Positions 34,991 to 46,330 of a stretch of DNA of 64,000 bases are shown here, in pieces. Under the pieces are notes generated by a model. The model did not search any database. It was not told where the DNA came from and worked only from the letters and a program-made list of their open reading frames with translations. The stretch lies in the NCBI GenBank assembly GCA_023213395.1, contig CM041465.1:219735741-219799740 (forward strand), written 5' to 3'. Every line of letters starts with the position of its first letter. Within the stretch, counting starts at the first letter, position 1. Made by a program: the position numbers and the translations under genes. This DNA is from Cycas panzhihuaensis (taxonomy: Eukaryota; Cycadophyta).

Positions 34991-35398
34991 TGTTAGAAAA
35001 AGAGGATATGAGATGGATAAATAGCACACATCACATGCACAACAGACAAGAAATGACAATGTACTAATGAATCACAACTCTGCAGCTTTATCATTGAGTC
35101 AAATAAGTGAATACATCAGATATTTGTAGATTACAATGTTCCAAACATAGGAAGGCAATTTTAACCACTTCATAATGGTAAATTAATTGCTACCTCAAAA
35201 TATGGTAGGCTCTAAACTATCTTATTTAATATCTCAAGTAACTTTGACTTCTACTAACCACTTTTATTAATGATATTGGCCAAGTATGTTCTAACTAAGA
35301 ATATTCTCTCTAAGAATATCCTATGTGAGAAAATATTCAAATGAAATTACAAATGAACTTAAATGAACATGAAATGGGGATGCACATTATTTCTAACA
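34991..35398 (-). repeat. Element B 5' LTR
   Basis: 408 bp, TGTTAGAAAAAGAGG...ATTTCTAACA in window orientation with 9-base inverted ends. Followed by AAAAC, the same five bases found at 8728-8732. Confidence 0.95.
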
Positions 35399-35403
35399 AA
35401 AAC

Positions 35404-36601
35404 AAGGTGTGAAATGACCTATTTATATCCCAAATAGGTGCCTTTATACAAAAAGGTGCGTCACTTGACATTCCACTTTTGACTTTTGATAACGAATTAT
35501 ATAGTTACATAATACAATTAAACAAATGATGTTGCTTCGCCATGCCATATGTCTATACGGGCATATTGTATAGATTCCATGTTTGTTGTATAGGGTTTTC
35601 CTCAGTCGTTCATGATCTGTCTGAACCATTACTTTCAAGTCGTTGCAGATTATCACTATTGTTCCACCATTCCTCAAGTTGTTCCAACAATTCCCTGAAT
35701 GCAATGATTCTTTGTTGCAACAATTCCTTTTTGTTACAACCATTTTTGTGACCATTCCAACCTTTCTTGGTATGCTTTTGTGTTATGTTGTTCTACCTTT
35801 CTTTGTTGTTTCTGAGGGTGGTCATAGTTGTTCTATGTGTTCCAATGGCCAAGTTTGCTACATCCATCTACTCATGTGTTTTCAGAATGGTTGAGCATCC
35901 TTGATCAAGCTCCAAAAAGTGCCCAAAACTATCAAATTTGTGATTTTGTGTGTGGTCAATCACCACTACCCTTTTTCTCAAGTTACTCTTGCAACTTGTC
36001 AATTTGTGCTTGCTTGGCTGCCAATTTGTCTTGCATTTGCAGAAGTTGCATTCCCAAATTTTTGTTCGACCTCGTTAAGTTTTCCTCTTCTATCTCTTTT
36101 GTAATTGTTTTGTCTTTGAATTTTTTTTTTTTTTTTTCTTCCATGTTTGCCATTTTCTAAGAATATCCCATTTGAGTTTTATCCAATAGACTTCATACTT
36201 GTTGGAAATCATCTCTTGTGGCTTGTCTTGCTCGAGATGTTCTCTCTCAATAGTTTGTGTGTATTGATGTTTACCATGGAGGGGTATATATGTTAGTGCC
36301 TCTTCTAGCTCTAATTGTTGTATCAGTGATGCCTCCGAAATATAATTGTTCATTGAACTTGCATGCTTAGTTATGAGTTCACGATCTATGTCACTTCTTT
36401 TAGTACCACACATCACAACCTCGTTTTTCACTAGTTTTGTTAATTTTCATATCACTTTGATAGATATATCTACTTTCTCCATATTTTGGGCCATAAGTCT
36501 TAGACATATTTGCATAAACTCTTTATGCTAGTAAAGTGGTGGGAGTTGGATGAATTTACTCCACTTAGGCCTAATTATCATGGCTTTGAACCCATTTGCC
36601 A
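35404..36601. other. spacer between B and G, no recognised gene
   Basis: AT-rich. Open frames on either strand lack recognisable motifs, and the longest (minus, 36090-36431) has no ATG and ends in a lysine run from a T-tract at 36120-36138. The words GTTCCAA, CATTCC and ATTCC are frequent at 35660-35770, echoing the GGAATG-rich sequence right of F (54480-54720). The flank of B, the flank of G and the flank of F may therefore be one older sequence. Confidence 0.4.
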
Positions 36602-36784
36602 TGTTAAACAAACTCACAATATGAAAATGGAATGCTTGATTTAGTTGAGAGAGACTCTCTCTTTATATATACATCAACATTGATCTTTGTCAGTATGCCA
36701 CTTGTCTGACACGTCTTTATTACATAAAAAGGGGTTTGATACATGACCCTCATAATATCCTAGATAAAACATTACCTTCTAACA
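36602..36784 (-). repeat. Element G 3' LTR
   Basis: 183 bp, beginning TGTTAAACAAACTCACAATA and ending TTCTAACA. A TATA-like TTTATATATACATC lies in its middle. Confidence 0.92.
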
Positions 36785-38345
36785 CCCTCTTTTAATATTT
36801 TATTTGTTCAAACCAAACCTAGTTCTAAGAAATTGAAATTTGTCCTTGCTGAGAGGTTTTTTTAGCATATCTACAACTTGTTCGTCCGTTCAGTAGTATA
36901 TGAGGTCTATCTCCTTATTTTGTACTTTTTCCTATATGAAGTGATGGTGCACTTCAATGTGCTTGGTTCATGCATGGAAGATTGGATTTTTAGTCAACTT
37001 ATTGCACTTTGGTTATCACAGAAAAGTGTTGTTGGCTCTTGTTGTTGTTGATTCAAATCTATTAGTAGTTGTCTTAACCATATTGCCTTGCATGATGCAT
37101 TGATTGTTGACTTGTATTCTGCTTATGTGGATGACAAGGCAACAATCAATTGTCGTTTGTTGCTCCATGATATTGCGCTCGAATCAAGAAAGAAACAGTA
37201 TCCATTGGTTGATTTCCTTTTTTATTTATCTCTTGCCCAATCTGAATCACAAAATCTAATTAATTTACTTGTCTCACCTTTTGGATATGTGAGTTTTAAA
37301 TTTGACGTTCTTTTTAGATATTGAAGAATTCTTTTTGTTGCTCTCCAATGTGTTAGTTTTGGGTCCTGCGTGTATCTTGAAACTTGTCCAACAGAATATG
37401 AGATATTAATTCTGGTTGCAGTGAGATATATCAGACTCCCATCCAATTGTCTATATAGAGTTGCATCAACTGGAGTATCCTCGGTTGATGGAGTTGGGTC
37501 ACAACCAATTTCCATGGGGGTTGCACAACTGTTGCATTCTTCTATTTTCAAGTTTACCAGCAGATCCTTGGTGTATTTGCTTTGTGAAAGAGTGATTGAA
37601 TCTTCTTCTTGCTTGTACCTTTATATATGTAATGGCTTCAGTGTCACTTCCTGTGAGAATCATGTCATTAACATAGACTACAATTATTGTGATTAATTCT
37701 TCACATATAAGTTGGAGTCTGAATCGCAAATGTGGAATCCATTTTGAGTGAGATATTTATCTAATTTTGCATACGGAGCCCTTGGGGCTTGTTTTAGCCC
37801 ATTTAGTGCCTTTCTCAGCCTGCATACAAGATGTTCTTGACCATTTTGAATATATCCTTCTGGTTGCCTCATGTAAACCTCTTCTTCAAGGTCCCCATTC
37901 AAAAGGCACTCTTTACATCCAATTGATAAACTTTCCAATTTTGTTGTGCTGGTAAGGCTACCACCATTCTAACTGTATTCAGTTTGGCTACTGGTGAGAA
38001 GGTTTCATCATAATCTACTCCAACTGTCTGAGTGTAGCCCTTAGCCACCACTCTAGCCTTGTATTTTCCTATTAAACCACAAGAGTTTTCTTTTATCTTA
38101 TATACCTATTTACAATTGACAATGGGTTTACCTATAGGTGGTATGACCAGTTCCCATGTTTTGTTTTTGGAAATTGATTCCATCTCTGTGTTCATTGCAG
38201 TTTGCAATTTTTTATACTGACTTGCTTCTTTGTATGATTGTGGTTCAACAAAATTGAATAGGGCTTGATGTTTTTGACCACTAGTTCTATGTGTGATCAC
38301 ATCTTCTTTAGCTTCTTCAATGGTTTTGAGATACCATTTTGGCAT
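36785..38345 (-). pseudogene. Element G RT and RNase H
   Basis: Minus strand: 38345-38106 gives the RT entry (QTAMNTEMESISKNKTWELV). 37938-37693 gives [40 protein letters not shown] and DSDSNLYVKN. The active site in 37729-37499 is VVYVNDMILTG, with the first aspartate of YVDD replaced by asparagine. 37551-37222 gives CATPMEIGCDP, DATLYRQLDGSLIYLTATR and RFCDSDWARDK. RNase H remnants (SCKAIWLRQLLIDL, FCDNQSAIS) follow to about 36930. Frameshifts and the catalytic change make it inactive. Confidence 0.9.
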
Positions 38346-39400
38346 ATTTTTGGAAGATGTTTTCTTTTCTTCATCTTCTTTAGGACTTGAATCTTTGAGA
38401 GGTGAAGGTGCCCTCTTTGATTTGTTCCTGTATCTTCTGATGTGACTCCTGATATTTCCTCAGGTGGACGCTTTTCTATAGAGGTCTTCTTTGTGGGCTC
38501 TTCGATTTCCTGATATGATGATGAGAGCTTCCTACAATGTCATTTTCATTGAATATAATATCCCTATTCACATATACCTTGTTTGTTTTTTGGTCTATAC
38601 ACCTATAGGCTTTTGAATTCTTGCTATAGCCTATTATTATGCATTCCATGCTTTTACAATCAAGCTTAGACCTCTTTTGTTTAGAATATATACAAAAGCT
38701 TGACACCCAAAAATTTTCAAGTTACTTACATCTAACTTGTATCCGGTCCAGGCCTCTTCTGGCGTTATTGAGCCTAAGGCTTGTGTTGGACTTTGATTTA
38801 TGAGGTAACTAATTGTGTTCACAGCTTCAAACTAGTAGGTCTTCGAGATTTGTCTGTCTTGGATCATGCTTCGAGCCATTTCCATAATTGTTCTATTCAT
38901 TTGCTTAGCCACTCCATTAGACTTGGTGTATATGGAGTTGTAATCTGTCAACGTATCCCATGAATTCTGTAGAAATTTTGAAACTCTTTTGAGACATATT
39001 TGTCTCCTCCATCTGATCTGATACATTTCATTTTGTTTTTGTATTCTAGCTCAACTTCTGCCTTAAATTCGTTGAATTTTTTAAAGGTTTCACATTTACT
39101 ATAAAGGAAGTAAATCTAGATTCTCCTAGAGAAATCATCAATAAAACTAAGAAAATATCTGGCACCATTTATTGAACATGGAGTGATAGGCCCACATAAA
39201 CCAGTGTGTGTCAATTTTAGTTTGCTTTAGCTTGCCATTCACTATTTTGGAAAGGGAAGAGATGTTGTTTACTAAGCAGACAACTTTTACAAACAAGAAG
39301 ATGAAATGCAACATCATGAAGTCCATCTACCATTCTTGAGTTTTTCAGCAACGCTAATCTATCATAAGAAATATGCCCATACTTCAAATGCTAGAGTTTA
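38346..39400 (-). pseudogene. Element G integrase
   Basis: 39026-38832 gives the region around the catalytic glutamate, with the acid replaced: NGVAKQMNRTIMEMARSM carries lysine where ERxNRT is expected. 38822-38637 gives TPEEAWTGYKLDVSNLKIFG, and 38706-38476 gives SKLDCKSMECIIIGYSKNSK and IDQKTNKVYVNRDIIFNE. The upstream core (39030-39250) and the finger are readable only in scattered frames. An inactive copy. Confidence 0.88.
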
Positions 39401-40691
39401 TAGCTCTCTGTAAAGGTCATCACTTTCTATGTCCTTATCAATTATAGTATCACCTTTTTTCATGTCTAAGATATAACAAAACCCATTCTCATGAAAAATG
39501 GTTCTAAGCTTTTGTTTTCCGAGCTGCGAAATAGAGAGAAGATTCTTTTTCAGCCTTGGTACAAAGAGAACGCTACCAATTTTTTGAATAGTTCCTTTCA
39601 TTTCAACAACTATTGTCCCAATCCCCTTTATATTGAGAGGATATTTATCTCCTAACTCTACTGACTTGTTATAAGTGTAGTGTTTCAGTGACTTAAACCA
39701 TTCTTCTTGGCCTGTTATATGTCTGGAAGCTCCTGAGTCTATGTACCAAACATTGTCATCCTTGAGAGCAGTAGTAAGAGCGGCTAAGAAGACAATTTCT
39801 TCTTCTTCTTCATCAAAGTTGTTTTGCTCCTTGTTGTAATTACTAGCAGGTCTTTTCCCTCTCTGTATCTCAACTTTTCTTTGTGAACATTGATATGGAA
39901 AGTGCCCTATTTGCCCACAGTGATAGCAAACATTGAATGCTTTGCAGTTGCTTGAAAAGTGGCATTGTTTTCCACAGTTAAAACATACCCTGGCATCTCT
40001 AAGAGGGATTGATTGTCCTCTGCCCCTGTTTTCTTGCCATCTACGTCTAGACTAGCTTCTGGTGTCTAGAGTTTTTCTGCTACCTCTTGTTTGCCCTCGT
40101 CCTCTAGGGCCTAGGCTAAGTTTCGATAGAAAGGCATCTTCTATCTCAGTTTCTTCCTTATACCTCCTGTTTCTCTGTTCTTGCCTTAAGAGAAGTCCTG
40201 TGAGAGTATCAAGCGACATTGTAGTAGTTTGATCATTATTAATTATTGTGTTTATCACATTGTCAAAGGATTTTAGAAGTTTATTCACAATCATTTCTAA
40301 TTGAAGTCACCTTGTAAAGGAACTCTGAAATACTCTCCCTCTCCTTCATATGTAATTTGAACAATTCCTCTTTGAGAGCCACAACCCTAGCATGACTTTG
40401 TTGACTATACAAATTGGCAAACACTTTTCAAATTTCTGTAGATGAATTTAACTTTTCAGCATAGACTAGGAGAGGATTGAAAATAGACAATTCTAGAATT
40501 ATTATTCCTGTATTATTTCTATCATCCCAACTTGGTTGTGTAGCTGCATCACTGGGTCTTTTTTTTACCCTAGTGGCTATGTTCCATGCATTTTCCGCTC
40601 TTAATAGGGTTTCGATTTTGATTTTCCATACAAAGTAGTTTGTTTTAGTCAACTTATCCTAATCATTCAATGCAATAATGGAAGAGGCCAT
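39398..40691 (-). pseudogene. Element G gag and protease
   Basis: The gag ATG is at 40691 (MASSIIALND), followed by TKTNYFVWKIKIETLLRAEN and AWNIATRVKKRP. 40294-40052 gives MIVNKLLKSFDNVINTIIN and LTGLLLRQEQRNRR. A zinc-knuckle region lies at about 39890-39990 and the protease at about 39720-39760, with stops. 39601-39398 gives IGSVLFVPRLKKNLLSISQL, the conserved protease end. The family differs from A-F in detail but the layout is standard. Confidence 0.88.
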
Positions 40692-41399
40692 CTTTAGTAC
40701 AATGCAGATTGTATCTGACATTTGAATGTGACTCAAAATAGATTGGTTGTACGACTGTACGAAATTCTGTACAAAATTGCAGGTGTATGGATTGCAAACA
40801 GAGCGGTCTCAAAAGGTAGATCTCGACAAGAGGATTTTAGATATGGGATTACTTTTAGGAGATTTTTCTTCGTTTGGTCACAAACAGACCCGAAAACTCA
40901 AAATGGGCGGCTAGGGTTTTCAAGAAAAATGTTCATAAATTAATAAATCCTCAGTCAAATGACTCGAACTTGGACTTAAAAGAAGTGCACTAATTAAAAA
41001 AAGAGATTATGTTTGGTATTACTCAGATTGATGAAGAAATCTAGACAAAATCTTTAGAGGAGTCTCCAAGCTTGCACGAGTAGAAAAACAACAAAAAGTG
41101 CTTGAAAACAAACTCAAATGAATTTGATGTAGATGAGAAAAGTGACAGGCTTGTCAAGGCATCCCTCTTGGTGAAATTTAGTGCGATTCTGAGCACTTTG
41201 ATTTTCCCCCGTCTATACATGTCCGTATAGGCTCGTACACATGTCACTATTCTGTACTTCTTCTGTTTCTTACATCATCTTGATGATCAAGTGACTTTAT
41301 CAATTCTCTTTCAGCAGATTCCTTAGTTACCTTTGTCCTTCTTTGATAGCAGACATCATACCTCTTCTCAGATAGGTGATTTTCCTTACTCTGATACCA

Positions 41400-41588
41400 T
41401 GTTAAACAAACTCACAATATGAAAATGGAATGCTTGATTTATTTAAGAGAGACTCTCTTTATATATACATCAACAATTTGTAACCAATATTTGTTGATAT
41501 GCGACTCGTCTGACACGTCTTTATTACATAAAGAGGGGTTTGATACATGACCCTCATAATATCCTAAATAGAACATTACCTTTTAACA
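41400..41588 (-). repeat. Element G 5' LTR
   Basis: 189 bp, matches 36602-36784 with a short insertion near ATTTGTAACCAATATTTG. CTCTGATACCA (PBS) abuts it on the left. Confidence 0.92.
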
Positions 41589-41709
41589 GGGCATTGTCTT
41601 ATAATCCTCCTTCAACTTGGGCAAATCTTTCTCCTGTATGTCAACTAGCACGTTTTTGTGTTCATGTCTTGTGGAATGCTTTGAAATGGATGGAACAAAA
41701 CCTTAGAAT
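41589..41709. other. short spacer between G and F
   Basis: 121 bases with no feature. Words GTGGAATG and ATGGATGGAAC resemble the sequence that follows F at 54479, consistent with F having inserted here. Confidence 0.5.
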
Positions 41710-41954
41710 TGTTAGGAATATTGTTTATTCTTAAGTTATAAACCTAGTGTTAGCTTTTAATAGTTGAGGGTCATGTACCCTTTCCTTCTTTTTGCATGCA
41801 AAACACTTGTCATTCATGCTTGATGTCTTATTGCATGCTGAGAGACTCTTTTTGTATTTATGATGTCTTATTGCATGCTGAGAGACTCTTTTTGTATTTA
41901 TGAGCATTCTTATCAATGCAAGATCATTAAGCAATTTTCATTCAAATTCCGACA
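41710..41954 (+). repeat. Element F 5' LTR
   Basis: 245 bp, TGTTAGGAATATTG...ATTCCGACA. It contains a local tandem duplication TTTTTGTATTTATGATGTCTTATTGCATGCTGAGAGACTC (period about 42, 41830-41900) not present in the other LTR. Confidence 0.9.
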
Positions 41955-42149
41955 CGGTATTAGGGTGGGTTGAAAATTTTATTTGAAAGAGGAGTTCTTG
42001 TGTTTCAAGGCTATGTTGAAGGGACACCTTGTGAAGGCTTTATCAAGAAGAAAATCTGTTGTTCGATAGAAGAAGGCATTGTACGGAATCCTACGGATCT
42101 ATACTATATGGAAAACTCAGAGAGTTTCTTTGACATTTTCCTTTTTTCA

Positions 42150-43717
42150 ATGGTTGCAATTTACTCTCTTCATGACTTAGAAAATTTGTTTGGTGATAAT
42201 TTTTGTGCTTGGAAGACAAAAATCAGAGGAACTCTATTTGTAAAGGGAGTAGGGGAGCAAACTATAAAAGCAACTGCAAGATTAGCAGGCTTGGATGAAG
42301 CAAAAGCCTTTGATGAATGGGATCGATATGCATTGGCAATAGTTAGTTTGCTTGGAGTAGATCACATATTGCCACACATAGCCCAAGCCACTACTACCAA
42401 TGAAACTTGGAATATGTTGGCTTCATTGTATGCTCAGAAAAATGTAGCTTGAATTTTTTTCTTAAAGGAAGAATTATATAGAGATAAAATGCATGAAAAT
42501 GAGAATGCAACAAGCTTCCTAGCTAGGATTAAAAATTTGCATGAAAATCTAGCCATTACTGGTGTAATCATTGTATCCCTTTCTCCTCATATTAAAAAAT
42601 TATCATTTGATGCACTTTGTGGACAATTGCTCCACTTTGAATAGAGAAAAATGAATCATAAAGAGACAAACCTAGAGAATGCCTTTGCTTCTAAGGATAA
42701 AATTCAAGAAAGAGTTATACAAACCCAAATTAGAGGAGGTTTCATGAGTCAAAACAGAGGTCGAACTCAAAGAAACACACCTCCATCACAAAGGTTTACA
42801 TTGCAAAGAATTGTGTGTTTCTGTTGTTGAAAAATAGGCCATTGCAGGTATAGGAAGACAGATATAGCATGAGGCAAGAGAGCTATTGGGTGTTACAATG
42901 GAGAGAGAGAAAGAGGATGACAACAATGAAGAGAGCCTTTTTTATAGCCTTGTCATCTAAGATCAACTCCAAGGACCATTGGTTCATCGATTCAAGAGCA
43001 TCCAATCACATAACACTAGAATGAGATTGGTTTGAAAGCCTTGAGACATACAAGACCAATGCTGCAGTGGAGCTTGGAGATGATACCACTCATTCTATTT
43101 AAGGCACATGAATTATTCTTGTAAAAATGAATGATAGAAATACAAAAAAGGTAGGACATGTCTTGTATGTCCCTAGACTCAAAAAGAACTTCTTGTCTGT
43201 GTCACAAATGATGAAGAAAAATCTCAAGATTGAGTTTGAAGATGGAAAATGTCTCATTCTAGGCATAAATCAAGACTACAAAGTCATAGGAGGAGGAGTT
43301 GAGGTAGGTGGCCTCTACAAATTTTTGGTCACTCCAGTCATTCATGCTCTCTCTGTAAATGATATAACTGAAGATAATGAGATCTAGCATTTAAGGTATG
43401 GTCATCTTTCTTATGATTGTTTGTCTCAACTCAAGAAACATAACATGGTTATAGGACTCCCATCCATATAAAGACCACAATTAGTATGCGAAGGATGCAT
43501 GTTAGGTAAGCAACACAGACAAAGTTTTCCCCAAAGCAATTGGATATTTCAAACTAAGTTAGAGATGATTCAAAGCAACATTTGTTGTCCAATCACACCT
43601 ACTTCCATAGGACAGGCAATTTTTTTTTTTTTTTGATTTTCATAAATAATTATACAAGAAAAGTATGGATATACTTTCTCAAGAACAAGTCAGAAGCATT
43701 CAATATCTTCAAAGATT
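42150..43717 (+). pseudogene. Element F gag, protease, pre-integrase and start of integrase
   Basis: The start is placed at the ATG at 42150 (MVAIYSLHDLENLFGDNF), since the longer open stretch begins without ATG. Gag: CAWKTKIRGTLFVKG, then TNETWNMLASLYAQKNVA and a stop, with continuing gag homology to 42700 (LSPHIKKLSFDALCGQLLH). The knuckle region has a stop at VCFC. Protease: HWFIDSRASNHITLE (DSRA instead of DSGA). 43127-43387 gives VGHVLYVPRLKKNFLSVSQM. The pre-integrase finger is near 43390-43520 (CEGCMLGKQHRQSF). Integrase begins and is cut at 43718 by element E. Confidence 0.9.
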
Positions 43718-44085
43718 TGTTGAGGGAATGGATCTAGGGATCTAGTGCACTAACACTACACAATGGCAAATAGTAGAGACAAGCACAATGTACTCAACAA
43801 GAGAAATGCTAATAACTTGAGCTCAAAGAGGAGAAGTGTAGAATATGATCACTCTCCATGTAATTTCAGCTTATATAATGAGAATGCTCATTAGGGTTTG
43901 GAATTTGAGATTTCCCTCCCAATGACATTCAAATGAGATTACATGAAATTACAATGAAATGAACTTTATGTCATTTCACTTAAGTGACTTAAGCATAGTC
44001 ACCTTATCCTAAAGTTATAAACATAAAAGTGACTTTATCTAATTCTAACTTTATGAAATGACCATGTGACATTAACATTGTCACA
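43718..44085 (-). repeat. Element E 3' LTR
   Basis: 368 bp, TGTTGAGGGAATGG...CATTGTCACA in window orientation, followed by ATCCCCCCCTTAATG. Confidence 0.95.
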
Positions 44086-44580
44086 ATCCCCCCCTTAATG
44101 GCAGAAGGTCATTTTCCTTTATTCTATTCTAATCTATGAGGTCTTCATTTTAGCCTCATCATTACATTGAGAAACAAAAATTCTACAACCTACAAGACAC
44201 TTTTGTGGGAAAACCCTCAGGGGAATAAAAACCCACGGACTTGAATTCCTATTCTATGAAGTGGCTCAGGCGGCTCTTTGAGTGTAGCCAGATAGCCAAG
44301 CAATACAAGTTGGTTGTGCAGCTTCAATCTCTTGAGTCTCCATATACCGTTTCGTCATCCCCCATGCCCTTTCAGGTTTTCATAGTTTATGATTTTCAAA
44401 ACAAGTACAAGTCAACACCTTTCGCGCCCATGAGGGGTTTTCACGAATGGGAGAGAGTAGAGACTTACTCTAATCCTTCCATGCCCACAAGGGGTTTTCA
44501 CGAATGGAATAAAGTATGCTGGTCCTGTGTACCATCTCCTTCAATCAGTTGGAGATGGAGGCCCTAAGGCTGAGCTGCTG

Positions 44581-46330
44581 TCAGAACTGTTCAAACTTCA
44601 CCCTTTGCAATGGTTTGGTGAAGATATCAGCCACTTGATCTGCTGTGGGGCAGTGTTCCAATTGTATTGTACGGTCATGGACCAGTTCCCGGATCCTTTG
44701 GACTTTTGTATTAATGTGCTCTGTATGATCATGAAAAATAAGATTCTTGGCCATGTGGATTGCTGACTGATTGTCTACATGTAAGCTCGTTGGACTTGTT
44801 TGGGTGATATCCAAAGTATGTAATAATCTGCAAAGCCATATCACCTCCTTGCTAGTCTCAGAAGCAGCTATGTATTCGGCTTCAGCAGTAGAATCTGCAG
44901 TGATTTTCTGCCGCCTTGATCGCCATGAAATTGGAGCTGTTCCAAGAAATGTGATGTACCCGGACATTGATCTTCCGGTATTTTTGTCACCGGCAAAATC
45001 CGAGTTTGTGTATACTGTAAGTCTGAAATCATTGTTGTGCTCATACAACAAACCAAGTTTGTTGGTCGTCTTTAGGTACTTCAACACTCGTATTGCTACT
45101 TGCCAATGGTTCTGCTTTGGAATTGTCATGTGACGAGCAAGAATGCCAACGACATGGGCAATATTTGGCCTTGTGTTGGTAACATAAATAAGGCTACCTA
45201 CAAGTTGCCGATAGAGTGTTGCGTCTGCCTCTCGAGTGTCTTCATCGGAAAGTTTGGCATTGGGCTCCATTATACACTGTTCTGGCATCTTCTAATCGGA
45301 ACTTGATTAGAAGATCGTTGATATATTTTCCTTGGGAGAGAAAGATTTTTCCATTGCATTGAGTTACCTCAATTCCCAAGTAATATCTCATTAGTCCGAG
45401 GTCAGACAGTTCGAAGGATTTTGAGAAGTCCATCTTTAATTTCTTGATATCACGCTCACTATTTCCGATTATCGACATGTCGTCCACAAAGATCAGGAGA
45501 TATGTGACTTTGCCTTTTTCTCTCTTAATAAACAAAGTTGCATCAACGTCTTGATAGTCACATACCTCATATCCAAGTTGCCTCATTTTGTTGGACAACT
45601 TGGCGAACCAAGTGCGAGGGGCTTGTTTTAGGCCATATAGCAATTTTTTCAGTCTACACGCTTTCTGCTCCTGTCCTGCTATCTCAAAGCCTTCAGGCTG
45701 TGTCATATAGATTTTTTCTTCCAAATCTCCATTGAGAAAAGCAGTTTTCACATCGAGTTGGTGGATTTTCCAACCTTGTTGAGCAGCCAAGGCCATAAGT
45801 GCTCTGATTGTGGGCCATTTGGTAGTTGGTGCAAAGATTTCTGTGTGGTCGATGCCTTCCCTTTAGGTGAATCCTTTTGCGACCAACCTCGCCTTGTGTT
45901 TTTCAAAGGTGTCGTCTGATTTGTATTTATTTTTGAACACCCATTTGTTTCTAACTACCTTCCTTCCCAAAGGCAGATCAACGAGCTCCCATATACCGTT
46001 TTTGATCAAGGATTGGTATTCCTCATTCATGGCATTTCTCCAAACTGTGTGTTTCCCAGCTTCTTGGTATGATAGAGGCTCGTCATTTGAAGCAAGGTGT
46101 AGTTCTACTGGTTCAAGCTCTATGGGAAGTGATGTTTGCTCTCTTGCTCTGTAGGCACTGCTTCGAGTGCCAGTTTTGCTTACCTCATCAGATCTCGAGT
46201 CTTTGTGCAACTGGTAGGCTTCTTGAAAACCTTTGGTTGGGAATGAGGTTTTCATTTCCACAATATCCTGGTCTTCATTTTGATTCTGAAAAGGATCATG
46301 GGAGATGTATGGTCCGGAGGTTGATGACAT
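44581..46330 (-). pseudogene. Element E RT and RNase H
   Basis: 46330-45863 holds the linker and RT entry (NEEYQSLIKNGIWELVDLPL, RNKWVFKNKYKSDDTFEKHK). One stop (TAG of the GFT-REG junction) and a shift follow. 45796-45242 gives QLDVKTAFLNGDLEEKIYMT, QPEGFEIAGQEQKACRLKKL, YGLKQAPRTWFAKL, the active site IFVDDMSI and LGLMRYYLGIEVTQCNGK. After a frameshift, 45288-44581 gives EPNAKLSDEDTREADATLYR, QLVGSLIYVTNTRPNIA, YTNSDFAGDKNTGRSMSGY, LHVDNQSAIHMAKN and the end VADIFTKPLQRVKFEQF. RNase H is complete and open. The RT core is intact except for the frame changes. Confidence 0.94.

Larger units (their letters stand above)
8733..35398 (-). mobile_element. Copia element B, outer member of a three-level nest
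   Basis: Both ends are flanked by the 5-bp duplication AAAAC (8728-8732 and 35399-35403). The 5' LTR is at the right (34991-35398) and the 3' LTR at the left, split by element A. Next to the 5' LTR the minus strand reads TGGTATAAGAGC (34979-34990), an initiator-tRNA-Met PBS. Next to the 3' LTR it reads ATTATGGGAGGG (15369-15380), the polypurine tract. Removing A, C, their target duplications and the two local tandem duplications leaves about 5.6 kb, a normal copia length. LTR ends are TGTTAGAAA...TTTCTAACA on the right; the left outer end has mutated to CATTAG. It is the oldest layer, because A and C interrupt it. Confidence 0.93.
36602..41588 (-). mobile_element. Copia element G
   Basis: 4987 bp, LTRs 36602-36784 (3') and 41400-41588 (5'), both TGTTAAACAAACTC...TAACA in window orientation. 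The PBS on the minus strand is TGGTATCAGAGTAAGG next to 41400; the polypurine tract TTAAAAGAGGG is next to 36784. Flanking five bases are TGCCA (left) and GGGCA (right), so the target duplication has decayed or is uncertain. It encodes all copia domains in order on the minus strand, heavily interrupted. It is not nested in, and not interrupted by, other elements. Confidence 0.93.

Noticed and set aside
36090-36431. minus-strand open frame of 113 codons with a poly-lysine tail
   Set aside because: No ATG start, and the lysine run is a T-tract read backwards; no known motif.
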